Source of the DNA: Nonomuraea turcica | Lineage (GTDB): Bacteria; Actinomycetota; Actinomycetes; Streptosporangiales; Streptosporangiaceae | Length of the DNA stretch: 64,000 nucleotides | Direction: 5' to 3' | Assembly (NCBI RefSeq): GCF_030718205.1 | Contig: NZ_JAUZQF010000029.1 | Location: forward strand, 62,001-126,000 | Shown: positions 50,195-58,431 of the stretch, piece after piece | Layout of the letters: every line of letters starts with the position of its first letter | How positions within the stretch are numbered: the stretch's first letter is position 1 | Notes under the pieces: model-generated | Seen by the model: the letters and a program-made list of their open reading frames with translations, nothing else | Database searches by the model: none | What the model was told of the DNA's origin: nothing | Program-made: the position numbers and the translations under genes

Positions 50195-51799
50195 TTGCGG
50201 GATCAGTCTGTCATTTCCCGGGTGGTGCGGGTGGCCGCGGGGGTGTTCGCACCGGGGCATCTGGGAGAGCTCACGCAGGTCGTGCCGTTCGAGTTGGTGG
50301 ATGCGGTGCTGGCAGAGACGGGCCGGGTGCAGCGCCGGATCCGGGAGCTTCCCTCGCGGGTCGGGGTGTATTTCCTGCTGGCGATGTGCCTGTTTCCGGA
50401 GGTCGGCTACCTGCTTGTCTGGGACAAGATGACCGGCGCTCTGGCCGGGCTGCCCGCTGTTGTCTCACCGACCGCAAAAGCGTTACGCGACCTGCGCCGC
50501 CGGGTGGGCAGTGCGCCGATGCAGGCGCTGTTCGAGGTGCTGTGCGGCCCGCTGGCGCGGCCGACGACGCCCGGGGTGCGGTTCGGCCGCTACCGGACGG
50601 TCTCCTTCGACGGCTGCAGCTCGCTCAAGGTCCCCGATACCAGCCGCAACCGGGCCTGGCTCGATCGGCTGGCCCATGGCGGTTATCCCCAGCTGGAGCT
50701 GATGACCCTGGTGGAGACCGGCACCCGGGCGATGATCGGCGCGGTCTTCGGGCCCACTGCCACGGGCGAGACCGCATACGCCAAGCGGCTGCTGCATCTG
50801 CTGAGGTCGGACATGCTCGTGCTGTGGGATAAGGGATTCGATGGCAACGACTTCCTCGCCGCGGTGACGGGCACCGGAGCTCAGGTTGTAGGCCGCCTGC
50901 GCAGCAACCGCCGCGTGCCGGTCCTGTCCCGCCTGGCCGACGGCTCCTACCTGTCGGTGATCGGCTCGGTCCCGGTGCGGATCGTCGACGCCCAGATCAC
51001 CGTGACCTGCGCTGACGGCACCGTCTTCGACGCCTCCTACCGGCTGGTCACCACGCTGACCAACGCCCGCCGCCACCCCGCCGGCGCCCTGGTCTCCTTG
51101 TATCACCAGCGCTGGGAGCACGAATCGGCTTACTACGCGCTCCGGCACACGATCCTGCGCGGCCGCGTGCTGAGGTCGGGCGACCCGGTCGGCGTCGAGC
51201 AGGAGATGTGGGCGCTGCTCACGCTCTACCAACTGCTGCGCACCGTCATGGTCGACGCAGCACAGTCCCGCCCCGGAACCGATCCCGATCGATGCGGGTT
51301 CACCATCGCCTTCCACGCTGCCCGTGACCTGGTGATCCAAGCCGAAGGCGTCGTGCCCGAAGCGCCCGACCTCATCGGAACGATCGGACGCCGGGTGCTG
51401 GCCAGGTTGCTCCCACCACGACGCCCGCGGGTCAGCACCCGCAAGGTCAAGTCACCGATCTCCCGCTACGGCGAACGGCTGGACGACGGCCGCCCCGACA
51501 TCAGCCGCGCCATCACCCGCCTCAACATCACCCTCCTGCCACCCCCGCCCGCACTGCCTGCCGCATCTCGAGACGAGCGACCCATCGCCCCGGCCGACCG
51601 CCGCAGACAACAACGGGTCCTGGCCCTCCTCCACCAAGACCCCGACCGCCCCTGGCCAGCCCGCGACATCGCTCGCCACCTCGGCGACATCACCCTGAAC
51701 ACCATGTATCGGCAACTGTCCCGATGGTCCGCAACCGGACTCATCCGCAAGATCAGCCCGGGCCTCTACACCGCCGTGCCCACCCTGCCACCTCCTTGA
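50159..51799 (+). CDS. IS4-family transposase
   Basis: A 546-residue DDE transposase. The N-terminal IS4-type domain (FAPGHLGELTQVVPFELVDA, VGVYFLLAMCLFPEVGYLLV) covers about 25-115; the catalytic core has FDGCSSLKVPD, LWDKGFDGNDF and YHQRWEHESAYYALRH supplying D, D and E. The C-terminal 60 residues form a basic helix-turn-helix-like tail. ATG at 50159 has no Shine-Dalgarno and sits in a hairpin. The frame is intact, so the element may be active. Confidence 0.93.
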   Translation: MFGEDHLKSGVPLRDQSVISRVVRVAAGVFAPGHLGELTQVVPFELVDAVLAETGRVQRRIRELPSRVGVYFLLAMCLFPEVGYLLVWDKMTGALAGLPAVVSPTAKALRDLRRRVGSAPMQALFEVLCGPLARPTTPGVRFGRYRTVSFDGCSSLKVPDTSRNRAWLDRLAHGGYPQLELMTLVETGTRAMIGAVFGPTATGETAYAKRLLHLLRSDMLVLWDKGFDGNDFLAAVTGTGAQVVGRLRSNRRVPVLSRLADGSYLSVIGSVPVRIVDAQITVTCADGTVFDASYRLVTTLTNARRHPAGALVSLYHQRWEHESAYYALRHTILRGRVLRSGDPVGVEQEMWALLTLYQLLRTVMVDAAQSRPGTDPDRCGFTIAFHAARDLVIQAEGVVPEAPDLIGTIGRRVLARLLPPRRPRVSTRKVKSPISRYGERLDDGRPDISRAITRLNITLLPPPPALPAASRDERPIAPADRRRQQRVLALLHQDPDRPWPARDIARHLGDITLNTMYRQLSRWSATGLIRKISPGLYTAVPTLPPP

Positions 51800-51831
51800 C
51801 AGGCACCCGAAAACGCTAACTACCTGGCCTT

Positions 51832-51843
51832 GGTGTTTCCCCC
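51832..51843. repeat. Target-site duplication, right copy
   Basis: GGTGTTTCCCCC, identical to 49951-49962, directly right of the IS. Confidence 0.9.
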
Positions 51844-52538
51844 CGAGCTGCGCGACACCCCTGAGGCGCCCCGGCGGGCCCGTGCCCAACTGGCCGAACT
51901 CGGCCCGATGTCCCGCCCAGAGTGGATCATGGCGGGCGTGTTCGTGATGCTGCTGATGCTGTGGTCGCTCGGCAGCCAGCTCTGGGCCCTGTCGGCCACC
52001 GCCAGTGCGTTCGCCGGCGTTGCGGTGCTGCTCATCACCAGGGTGCTGACCTGGAACGATCTCGCCGGCGACAAATCCGCGTGGACCACCCTGACCTGGT
52101 TCGCGGTCTTGGTGATGATGGCCGGGCAGCTGCAGAAACTCGGCGTCGTCGGCTGGGTCAGCACCTCCATCACCGGGGCCGCGGGAGGCCTGTCGTGGCA
52201 GGTCGCGTTCGTCCTGCTCACGCTGGTGTACTTCGCCTCCCACTACGCCTTCGCCAGCAACACCGCGCACGTGGCCGCGATGTACGGCGCGTTCCTGGCC
52301 GCCGCCCTGGCCACAGGTGCCCCACCGATGATGGCCGCGCTGGTGCTGGGCTTCATCAGCTCCCTGTACGGCGGACTGACCCACTACGCCTCCGGACCCG
52401 CACCGGTCCTGTTCGGCGGCGGCTACGTGACGCTGACCGAGTGGTGGCGCAACGGCCTGATCGTCGCCGCGGTCAACATCGCCGTCTGGATGGGCGCCGG
52501 CGCTGTCTGGTTCAAGATCCTCGGCTACTGGTAGGGAT

Positions 52539-52555
52539 GGCGCCCTCCGGGCGCC
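52539..52555 (+). terminator. Hairpin after DASS gene
   Basis: GGCGCCC and GGGCGCC with a 3-nt loop, 4 nt after the transporter stop. No T run. Confidence 0.6.
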
Positions 52556-52687
52556 GTCCCCAAGCCCGATGCCACGAACCAGGTGCCTCCTGCGGCCTGA
52601 CCTGGTGGAGCCCGACTAGTGCGCCGTTGGGCCGCTGGCTCGAAGTGCGGGCGCTGGCACTGCTGCGGCAGTGCGACACTGACGGGC

Positions 52688-54346
52688 ATGGTCGCGTTCC
52701 TTCCGTACCGGCGCGAATGGCTGCGTGGCGACGTGCTGGCCGGGCTCACCGTGGCGGCCTACCTGGTGCCGCAGGTCATGGCCTACGCCACCGTGGCGGG
52801 GCTGCCGCCCGTGGCAGGGATCTGGGCCATCTTGGCACCACTCGCGCTGTACGCGTTGCTCGGCTCCTCGCGCCAGCTGTCCGTAGGGCCCGAGTCCACG
52901 ACCGCACTCATGACCGCTGTCGCGATCGGACCGCTGGCGGCGGGTGATCCGGACCGGTACGCGACCCTCGCGGCCGGGCTCGCCGTCGCTGTCGGTCTGC
53001 TCTGCCTGGTCTGCCGGTTGCTCCGGCTCGGCTTCGTCGCCGACCTGCTGTCGCGGCCGATTCTGGTCGGCTATCTCGCGGGCGTGGCAGTGATCATGAT
53101 TGTCGGCCAGCTCGGGAAGATCACCGGGGTGCCGGTGTCGGGTGACGACGCCATTGCCGAGCTGCTGTCGTTCGCAGGGGGTCTGCCGGAGATCCATCCG
53201 GGGACCCTGCTGCTCGCGGCCGGAGTGCTGGCCTTGCTGTTCCTCACCCAATGGCGCCTGCCGTGGATTCCAGCTCCGCTGCTCGCCGTCCTCCTGGCCA
53301 CCGCCTGCGTCACGCTGTTCGGGCTGGAGCGGTACGGGATCAAGGTGGTGGGGGAGATCCCCGCGGGCCTGCCCGCGCCCGCCCTTCCAACGCTCGCCGA
53401 CCTGCAGCACCTGCTGCTGCCCGCGCTCGGCGTGCTGTTGGTCGGCTACAGCGACAACGTGCTCACCGCACGGTCCTTCGCCGCCAAGCACAATCAGCAG
53501 ATCGACGCCAACCAGGAGCTGCTCGCCCTTGGCGTGGCCAATCTTGGCGCAGGCGTTCTGCACGGGTTTCCGGTGAGCAGCAGCGGCAGTCGTACCGCCC
53601 TGGCCGACGCGGCCGGTGGCCGTACTCAGATGTACTCGCTTGTCGCCCTGGCAGCCGTGGTTGCGGTCGTCCTGTTCACTGGGCCGCTGCTGTCCGATTT
53701 TCCCACCGCGGCGCTTGGCGCGATCGTCATCTATGCCGCGATACGGCTGATCGATGTGGCCGCCTTCCGCCGGCTGGCGGCCTTTCGCCGCAGTGAGCTG
53801 CTGCTGGCTCTGGCCGCGTTCGCGGGGGTGCTGGTCTTCGACATCCTGTACGGCGTGCTGCTGGCGGTGGCTCTGTCGGTCGCGGAGATGCTGGCCAGGG
53901 TGGCTCGCCCGCACGACGCGATCCTGGGCATCGTCCCGGGACTGGCGGGGATGCACGACGTCGATGACTATCCGGACGCCCGGACCATTCCCGGGCTGGT
54001 CGTCTACCGCTACGACTCCCCGTTGTTCTTCGCCAATGCCCAGGACTTCCGGCGCCGTGCGCTGGCCGCGGCCGATGAGCACGAAGGCCCTGTGTTGTGG
54101 TTCGTGCTCAACGCCGAAGCCAATGTGGAGGTGGACGCCACCGCGCTGGATGCCGTCGAGTCGCTGCGCGCCGAACTGGCCCGCCGGGGCGTCGTGTTCG
54201 CCATGGCCAGGGTCAAGCAGGACCTGCGTGCCTCGCTCGACGCGTTCGGCCTGGCCGCGGCCATCGGCGAGGACTTCCTCTTCCCGACCCTGCCGACCGC
54301 CGTGGCGGCCTACGAGCAATGGCGGTCCTCATCCAAGGGCACGTGA
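52688..54346 (+). CDS. SulP-family anion transporter with STAS domain
   Basis: A 552-residue transporter. Membrane part (about 15-420) with LRGDVLAGLTVAAYLVPQVM, AGLPPVAGIWA, LGSSRQLSVGPESTTALMTA and FPVSSSGSRTALADAAGG; cytoplasmic STAS domain (about 435-545) with VYRYDSPLFFANAQDFRRR and FVLNAEANVEVDATALDAVE. Very like Rv1739c, which lies next to narK2 in M. tuberculosis. Substrate is sulfate or bicarbonate by family. ATG at 52688 lacks a Shine-Dalgarno; it is the only start giving the family N-terminus. No DosR-type box is seen upstream. Confidence 0.92.
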   Translation: MVAFLPYRREWLRGDVLAGLTVAAYLVPQVMAYATVAGLPPVAGIWAILAPLALYALLGSSRQLSVGPESTTALMTAVAIGPLAAGDPDRYATLAAGLAVAVGLLCLVCRLLRLGFVADLLSRPILVGYLAGVAVIMIVGQLGKITGVPVSGDDAIAELLSFAGGLPEIHPGTLLLAAGVLALLFLTQWRLPWIPAPLLAVLLATACVTLFGLERYGIKVVGEIPAGLPAPALPTLADLQHLLLPALGVLLVGYSDNVLTARSFAAKHNQQIDANQELLALGVANLGAGVLHGFPVSSSGSRTALADAAGGRTQMYSLVALAAVVAVVLFTGPLLSDFPTAALGAIVIYAAIRLIDVAAFRRLAAFRRSELLLALAAFAGVLVFDILYGVLLAVALSVAEMLARVARPHDAILGIVPGLAGMHDVDDYPDARTIPGLVVYRYDSPLFFANAQDFRRRALAAADEHEGPVLWFVLNAEANVEVDATALDAVESLRAELARRGVVFAMARVKQDLRASLDAFGLAAAIGEDFLFPTLPTAVAAYEQWRSSSKGT

Positions 54347-54812
54347 CGACTCAGCTCCGGGGAGTGCGGAACGAGCAGGTGTCGGATGAGGACCTCCATG
54401 GCGTTTTGAGCTCCCGCCTTGAACGAACGCAATTCGCAGCTACCTCGCTGGGCTCCGCCTGCGTGGTTCCCTCATCTGGATCCGTAGCCTCCGGCCCGCC
54501 GGGTGATCTCTAGCTGGCTCGAGATCGGGCCCAACTCCGGTCCACAGGCTCTCGGTTGCACCCGCCAAGGTGACGTTGCTCGATCAGCGAGGACGGTGTT
54601 ACGGTCTTACCGAGCCCCGTATGGGCCTACGCATGGAGGTAGCGGCTACTCAGCCATTGCAGAGATCGGCACGTTCCGTCTCTCGCAGCTTGTCAATCCC
54701 TGTCCTGGGATTGCTGCGCCCATCTTCACTGCGTAGGCATGCGGGGTATTTCTGTGTCGATTTCCGGTGGCGTGGCCCTCCTTCGCGAGCAATCGACACG
54801 GAAAGGCAGTGC
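54347..54812. other. 466-bp stretch without a recognisable gene
   Basis: Open frames here are short and give no family resemblance. Base composition is less GC-rich than the neighbours. I see no tRNA, IS end or regulatory palindrome. It may hold decayed sequence at the boundary of the dormancy island. Confidence 0.5.
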
Positions 54813-55766
54813 ATGAGCACGGAACAGGCCGAGACCTGGGAAGCACGGGCCGAGACCTGGGCGGGCTTCGACGTCAATGAGTTCCAGCGTCAGGTCATCG
54901 CCGAGTTTCGGGCGAACAACGGGAAGATGAGCGGCATGTTCGAGGGCTGGACATTGGCCGTGCTGACGACCGTCGGAGCCAAGAGCGGCCTGCGACGGGA
55001 GAGCATCCTGGGGTATCTCGAATTCGACGGAAAAGGGATCGTCGTCGCGTCCTCGAATGGCGCCGACAAGCACCCCGCGTGGTACCACAACATCCGCAAG
55101 AACCCGATCGTGACGGTTGAGACAGGTAGCGACACCTATCAGGCGATCGCCGTCATCCCACCGGCCCAGGAGCGTGACAAGCTCTTCGACCGCGTGATCG
55201 CCGAGGCGCCGGGCTACGCCGACCACCAGGCCAAGACGACCCGCGAGATCCCGGTCGTCGTACTACACCGGATCGGCCCCAAGCCCGGCGAGGAGCGGGT
55301 CAAGGGCATGGGCGACTGGATCGTCGAGGTGCACGACTGGCTTCGCAAGGAGCTCGAGACGCTCCGCGCCCAGGCGGACCAGGCGACCGAGGGCGGCGTG
55401 GACACGATCGAGCGGACGCCGCCGGACCTCGCCCAGCAGATGCGCACCCACTGCCTGAACTTCTGCGGGGCGCTGAAGAAGCATCACGGCGGCGAGGACA
55501 TGGCCATGTTCCCGATGCTGGCCAAGCAGTTCCCCGCACTCGCTCCGGCGCTGGCGCAGCTCGGCGAGGAGCACAAGGTGGTGGCGCGGCTGCAGGACGA
55601 CATCCAGCAGCTCGTCGACAGCTTCGTACCCGGTGGATCCGACTCCGTGCAGCTGCGCGCCGACCTGGAGCGGCTGGCGAACCAGCTGGAATCCCACTTC
55701 CGGTACGAGGAGGAGACGATCGTGACGGCGCTCAACGCCACGGCCCCAGCTCCCAAATTCGGTTGA
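54813..55766 (+). CDS. Ddn-like deazaflavin nitroreductase fused to a hemerythrin-like domain
   Basis: A 317-residue two-domain protein. Residues 1-150 are a Ddn/DUF385 F420-dependent domain (EFRANNGKMSGMFEGWTLAV, LTTVGAKSGLRRESIL, NGADKHPAWYHNIRKNP). Residues 170-317 are a hemerythrin-like di-iron bundle (MGDWIVEVHDWLRKELETLR, LNFCGALKKHHGGEDMAMFP, LGEEHKVVARLQDDI, LESHFRYEEETIV). The fusion joins an F420H2 reductase to an O2/NO-binding di-iron site. ATG at 54813 has GAAAGG about 7 nt upstream. No DosR-type box was found. Confidence 0.87.
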   Translation: MSTEQAETWEARAETWAGFDVNEFQRQVIAEFRANNGKMSGMFEGWTLAVLTTVGAKSGLRRESILGYLEFDGKGIVVASSNGADKHPAWYHNIRKNPIVTVETGSDTYQAIAVIPPAQERDKLFDRVIAEAPGYADHQAKTTREIPVVVLHRIGPKPGEERVKGMGDWIVEVHDWLRKELETLRAQADQATEGGVDTIERTPPDLAQQMRTHCLNFCGALKKHHGGEDMAMFPMLAKQFPALAPALAQLGEEHKVVARLQDDIQQLVDSFVPGGSDSVQLRADLERLANQLESHFRYEEETIVTALNATAPAPKFG

Positions 55767-55809
55767 TCATCCACCAGCACCCCCGGACCGACCCCTTCCT
55801 CGGTGCGGG

Positions 55810-55883
55810 GCGGGTCAGGGACAGGGTGTCATGGTGGAGCGCCCTACCGGACGAACGACCGTGACACCCTGGCCCTGACCCGC
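55810..55883. repeat. Long inverted repeat (22-bp arms)
   Basis: Arms at 55810-55831 and 55862-55883 are complementary over 22 bp with one mismatch, with a 30-nt loop. Each arm carries GGGTCAGGG and CAGGGTGTCA or its complement. Too long for a simple terminator; a small non-autonomous element or IS remnant is possible, as is a strong terminator for the gene ending at 55766. Confidence 0.7.
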
Positions 55884-56071
55884 TGGGCTTGTCTGGGGGA
55901 CGGGGACGGAAAGATCAGGCTTTCCAGCTCAGCCACGGATGGGGGCGCGCGTAGTTGATCATCCTTGATCCTGAGTCCCCCGCCGGAGGCATGCTCTAAG
56001 GGGTAGGCGGGCGCCTGTCAACATCCCTAGCGATCTTGACTGAGGTAGGCATTGCCGTGCCATCCTGAGGT

Positions 56072-56281
56072 ATGGAGGCACTCATCGGCGTCGGGCTCGT
56101 GGCACTGGGCATCGTCTGGTTGTTCCGTGGACGCGGACGATGGGAGAAATGTACCCGCTGTGGAGGCGAGGGCGGATATACCGCGTTGCAAGATGACCCG
56201 AACGTACCGGAACCGTGGGTCACGTGTTCCATCTGCAAGGGGCGGGGCGGCTACCGGCTGGGCGAGCTCCGACGACGGTGA
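56072..56281 (+). CDS. Small membrane-anchored zinc-ribbon protein
   Basis: A 69-residue protein: N-terminal helix (LIGVGLVALGIVWLFRGRG) and two DnaJ-type CxxCxGxG units, CTRCGGEGG and CSICKGRGG, likely binding one zinc. No close family recalled and no clear Shine-Dalgarno. Cysteine spacing makes it credible as a gene. Confidence 0.65.
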   Translation: MEALIGVGLVALGIVWLFRGRGRWEKCTRCGGEGGYTALQDDPNVPEPWVTCSICKGRGGYRLGELRRR

Positions 56282-56413
56282 TCTAGCGGGATCCCATCCA
56301 TCCGGATCCCCCGCCGAAGAGGCACCGTTGACTGCACTATCTAGCTGTACTGCTGGTGATCACAAGGCGATCAGGTGTCGTAGCTGCCATTCCAAGGCCA
56401 GTGTCCGAAACGC

Positions 56414-56444
56414 GGAAGGACCCCGGTGGCTTCGGGGTCCTTCC
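56414..56444 (-). terminator. Strong hairpin after secreted-protein gene
   Basis: A perfect 12-bp stem, GGAAGGACCCCG and CGGGGTCCTTCC, with a 7-nt loop, 43 nt past the stop of the minus-strand gene at 56488. Confidence 0.75.
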
Positions 56445-56487
56445 AGCGGGGTTGCTCTTGGTGACGTTTATCGAGGGCAGCTACCGG

Positions 56488-56925
56488 TCACGGATTGTAG
56501 CTGGCAGTAGCGATGTACTTGTTCCCGGTGTGGGTTATGACGTGCGCGTAGTACGTACAGTCTTTGTTTCGCCGGGCGGCGGGGGTGTAGGTCGTGCGGT
56601 CGATGTCCCTGGATTTCGAACCATTAGACACATTGCATCCGCCGACGACGAACTCCAGGGCGTAGCCCTGGTTGTACTTCGACGTCGGAGACGAGACCCG
56701 CCCCCAGACGTACGTGTAGTTGCCGTACTTGCCCTGACGGACCTGGACGCTGCCGCCGCCCGGCAAGGAGACGGTGGCGACAGTCGTCACGCCCGAGGCT
56801 TTCGTGGGCGGGTCGGTGTACCAGGTCATCGCGGCGTTCGCGGATGGTGCTGCTACCAGGCCAATGGCTGCCGCCGCCACCGCAGTGGCACCCAGACTCG
56901 CGGCGCGGCGTGCGATCTTACGCAT
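56488..56925 (-). CDS. Secreted hypothetical protein
   Basis: A 145-residue protein with a clear signal peptide (MRKIARRAASLGATAVAAAA, cleavage probably after ANA near residue 32), leaving a small beta-rich domain with two cysteines (GGCNVSNGSK and NKDCTYYAHV) that could form a disulfide. No family recognised. ATG at 56925 is chosen because it begins the signal peptide; no strong Shine-Dalgarno. Confidence 0.75.
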   Translation of the reverse strand: MRKIARRAASLGATAVAAAAIGLVAAPSANAAMTWYTDPPTKASGVTTVATVSLPGGGSVQVRQGKYGNYTYVWGRVSSPTSKYNQGYALEFVVGGCNVSNGSKSRDIDRTTYTPAARRNKDCTYYAHVITHTGNKYIATASYNP

Positions 56926-57745
56926 AGGAAAGTCGTGTCGGGCGTGCTCTCGCCCAGGACGACACGAACCGGGAGCTCCACGTCGCAGGCGGCGGTATCG
57001 TGCGGTGGCCGGGATCATCGACATGATCTCCGTCTCCAGGATCGTGCCGTTGGCCACCAGTCTGGCCGGACGGGGACGTAGCATACGCGGGGCGAGACCG
57101 GCCAGTGCGCCCGCGATCGTCTAGCCATAGAAGCGCGGCCCGGGCAGGGCGAAACCGGCCGGGTCGAGGAGGACAAGGGTGGAGAATCGGCCGGGTCGGT
57201 GGATTTCGTGATGCATTGCCAGTCATCCGCCATATGAGCAGCCGACGGCATATGCCGAGTCCACCTTCAGGGCATCCGGTACTTCACCGAGCCACGCCGC
57301 GCCGTCACGGCCGTCGTGTGTCGGGGGTGGATCTGCAATGGAACCATTCCGTACGGTAAGCGCCTTCCCGCAGGCCAGCACGGGTGCCGAACGGGGCCGG
57401 CGCGGCGTCGTAAGCGTACGGTCCGGATCGGTTGCAGCTCGCCGGTGATTGTGATTTCGGGTGGATCGCCTGGTGGGTGACGTCCGGTGATTGTGATCTT
57501 TGTGTCCGGAAGTCCTCAGTAGCGGACAAGATCAAGGCCAAGCCGCCGAACATTGCCGGCGAGCCTTCGCCCGACCTACCCTGCCGGGGTGAATACCCAC
57601 ACCTGATGCTGCTCGTCCCGGTCCAGGTGCGGCACGAAGTCGAAGTGCTGGCTGACGAGTTCCCGAGCTTGTGGGAGTGGATCTCAGCGGTTAAGGGCCA
57701 CGCCTGGCGCAGCCTTCGCCTCGGCGGCCTGCCGCACTTAACCCC
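56926..57745. other. 820-bp stretch without a convincing gene
   Basis: Only short, unconvincing frames. The 14-mer CCGGTGATTGTGAT occurs twice, 42 bp apart (57442-57455 and 57484-57497). A minus-strand fragment near 57590-57695 reads LVSQHFDFVPHLDRDEQHQV before a stop, which may be the relic of a small gene. Confidence 0.5.
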
Positions 57746-58360
57746 TCACAGCGATTCCAGGCCGCGCAAAGCGATGTCCGCTGCCCGCCGGGTCGACTTC
57801 AGATGCCCCTCCTCCGCCTCGCCGTACATCTCCAGACTGGCCGCCCCGGCCGCCTGCACCGCACCCATGAACGCGCCGGTCGCCGCCGCGGCGCTGATGG
57901 GGTCCAGCCTGTCGGGGAAGGCTTTCAGCAACGCGTCGGCGATCCGGCGCTGCGAGTCGAACATCACGTGCAGGGCCTTGGCCTGCACGGCGGGCACGGT
58001 CGCGAGAAGCCTCTTGTAGACCTCCTTCAGCTTCGGGTCCCCGGCCCAGGGCCCCTGGCTGAGGTAATTGGCAATGACCCGGTGGTAGGTCCTGCGCAGC
58101 ACCTGCGCCACCGTGTCGTCCGGTGCGCGATCGGCGATGACCTCCAGCGCCAGCCCGTAGAACTGCTCGACATCGGCGAACAGCACGTCCTCCTTGCTCG
58201 GGAAGTAGTTGAAGAACGTCTTGGTGGACACGTCCGCCGCAGCGGCGATCTGCGCGCCGGTGGTCTGTTCATAGCCCTGCTCGGTGAACAGCTGTACTGC
58301 CGCGTGGATGAGCAGTTGCCTGGTCTGTCGCTTCTTGCGTTCGCGCCGTGTCTCCTCCAT
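57746..58360 (-). CDS. TetR-family regulator
   Basis: A 204-residue regulator with a helix-turn-helix at about 10-55 (RQLLIHAAVQLFTEQGYEQT, QIAAAADVSTKTFFNYFPSK, EDVLF) and an all-helical ligand domain. ATG at 58360. Divergent from a membrane protein gene with an AT-rich intergenic region containing a TACA-N4-TGTA palindrome, so it probably controls that gene and itself. Confidence 0.9.
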   Translation of the reverse strand: MEETRRERKKRQTRQLLIHAAVQLFTEQGYEQTTGAQIAAAADVSTKTFFNYFPSKEDVLFADVEQFYGLALEVIADRAPDDTVAQVLRRTYHRVIANYLSQGPWAGDPKLKEVYKRLLATVPAVQAKALHVMFDSQRRIADALLKAFPDRLDPISAAAATGAFMGAVQAAGAASLEMYGEAEEGHLKSTRRAADIALRGLESL

Positions 58361-58388
58361 GGTCCACGATGTTACAGCAGAATATTTT

Positions 58389-58400
58389 TACACGATTGTA
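58389..58400. promoter_or_regulatory. Candidate TetR operator
   Basis: TACACGATTGTA in an AT-rich island between the TetR gene and the divergent membrane protein gene. Confidence 0.5.
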
Positions 58401-58431
58401 TATTTGCACTCAGTGATGGTATGTAGGAGTC

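Larger units (their letters stand above)
49963..51831 (+). mobile_element. IS4-family insertion sequence, 1869 bp
   Basis: Bounded by 15-bp perfect terminal inverted repeats AAGGCCAGGTAGTTA and TAACTACCTGGCCTT, extended imperfectly to about 35 bp. Flanked by a 12-bp target duplication. One transposase gene. It interrupts the DASS transporter gene. The 18-mer AAGGCCAGGTAGTTAAGG at the left end (49963-49980) is repeated 124 bp inside (50087-50104), so the element has a duplicated left end. Confidence 0.92.
49190..52534 (+). pseudogene. DASS-family anion:sodium symporter split by an IS element
   Basis: The 5' part (49190-49962) and the 3' part (51844-52534) join exactly when the IS and one target repeat are removed, restoring VLYKVFPPELRD. 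The repaired protein is about 487 residues with some twelve helices and family features such as GFAEPTIWLIVAAFFISIAV, LILAPATPSNTARSGGVLYP and HYAFASNTAHVAAM. DASS/CitT proteins move dicarboxylates, citrate or sulfate. ATG at 49190 has GGGAG about 8 nt upstream. The first 254 residues and the last 233 might be made separately but would not be expected to work. Confidence 0.92.

Noticed and set aside
54347..54812. Possible group II intron or retroelement end
   Set aside because: No convincing intron domain V hairpin and no reverse transcriptase nearby.
57432..58019. 195-codon plus-strand frame
   Set aside because: Its second half is antisense to the TetR gene and its first half shows no family resemblance.
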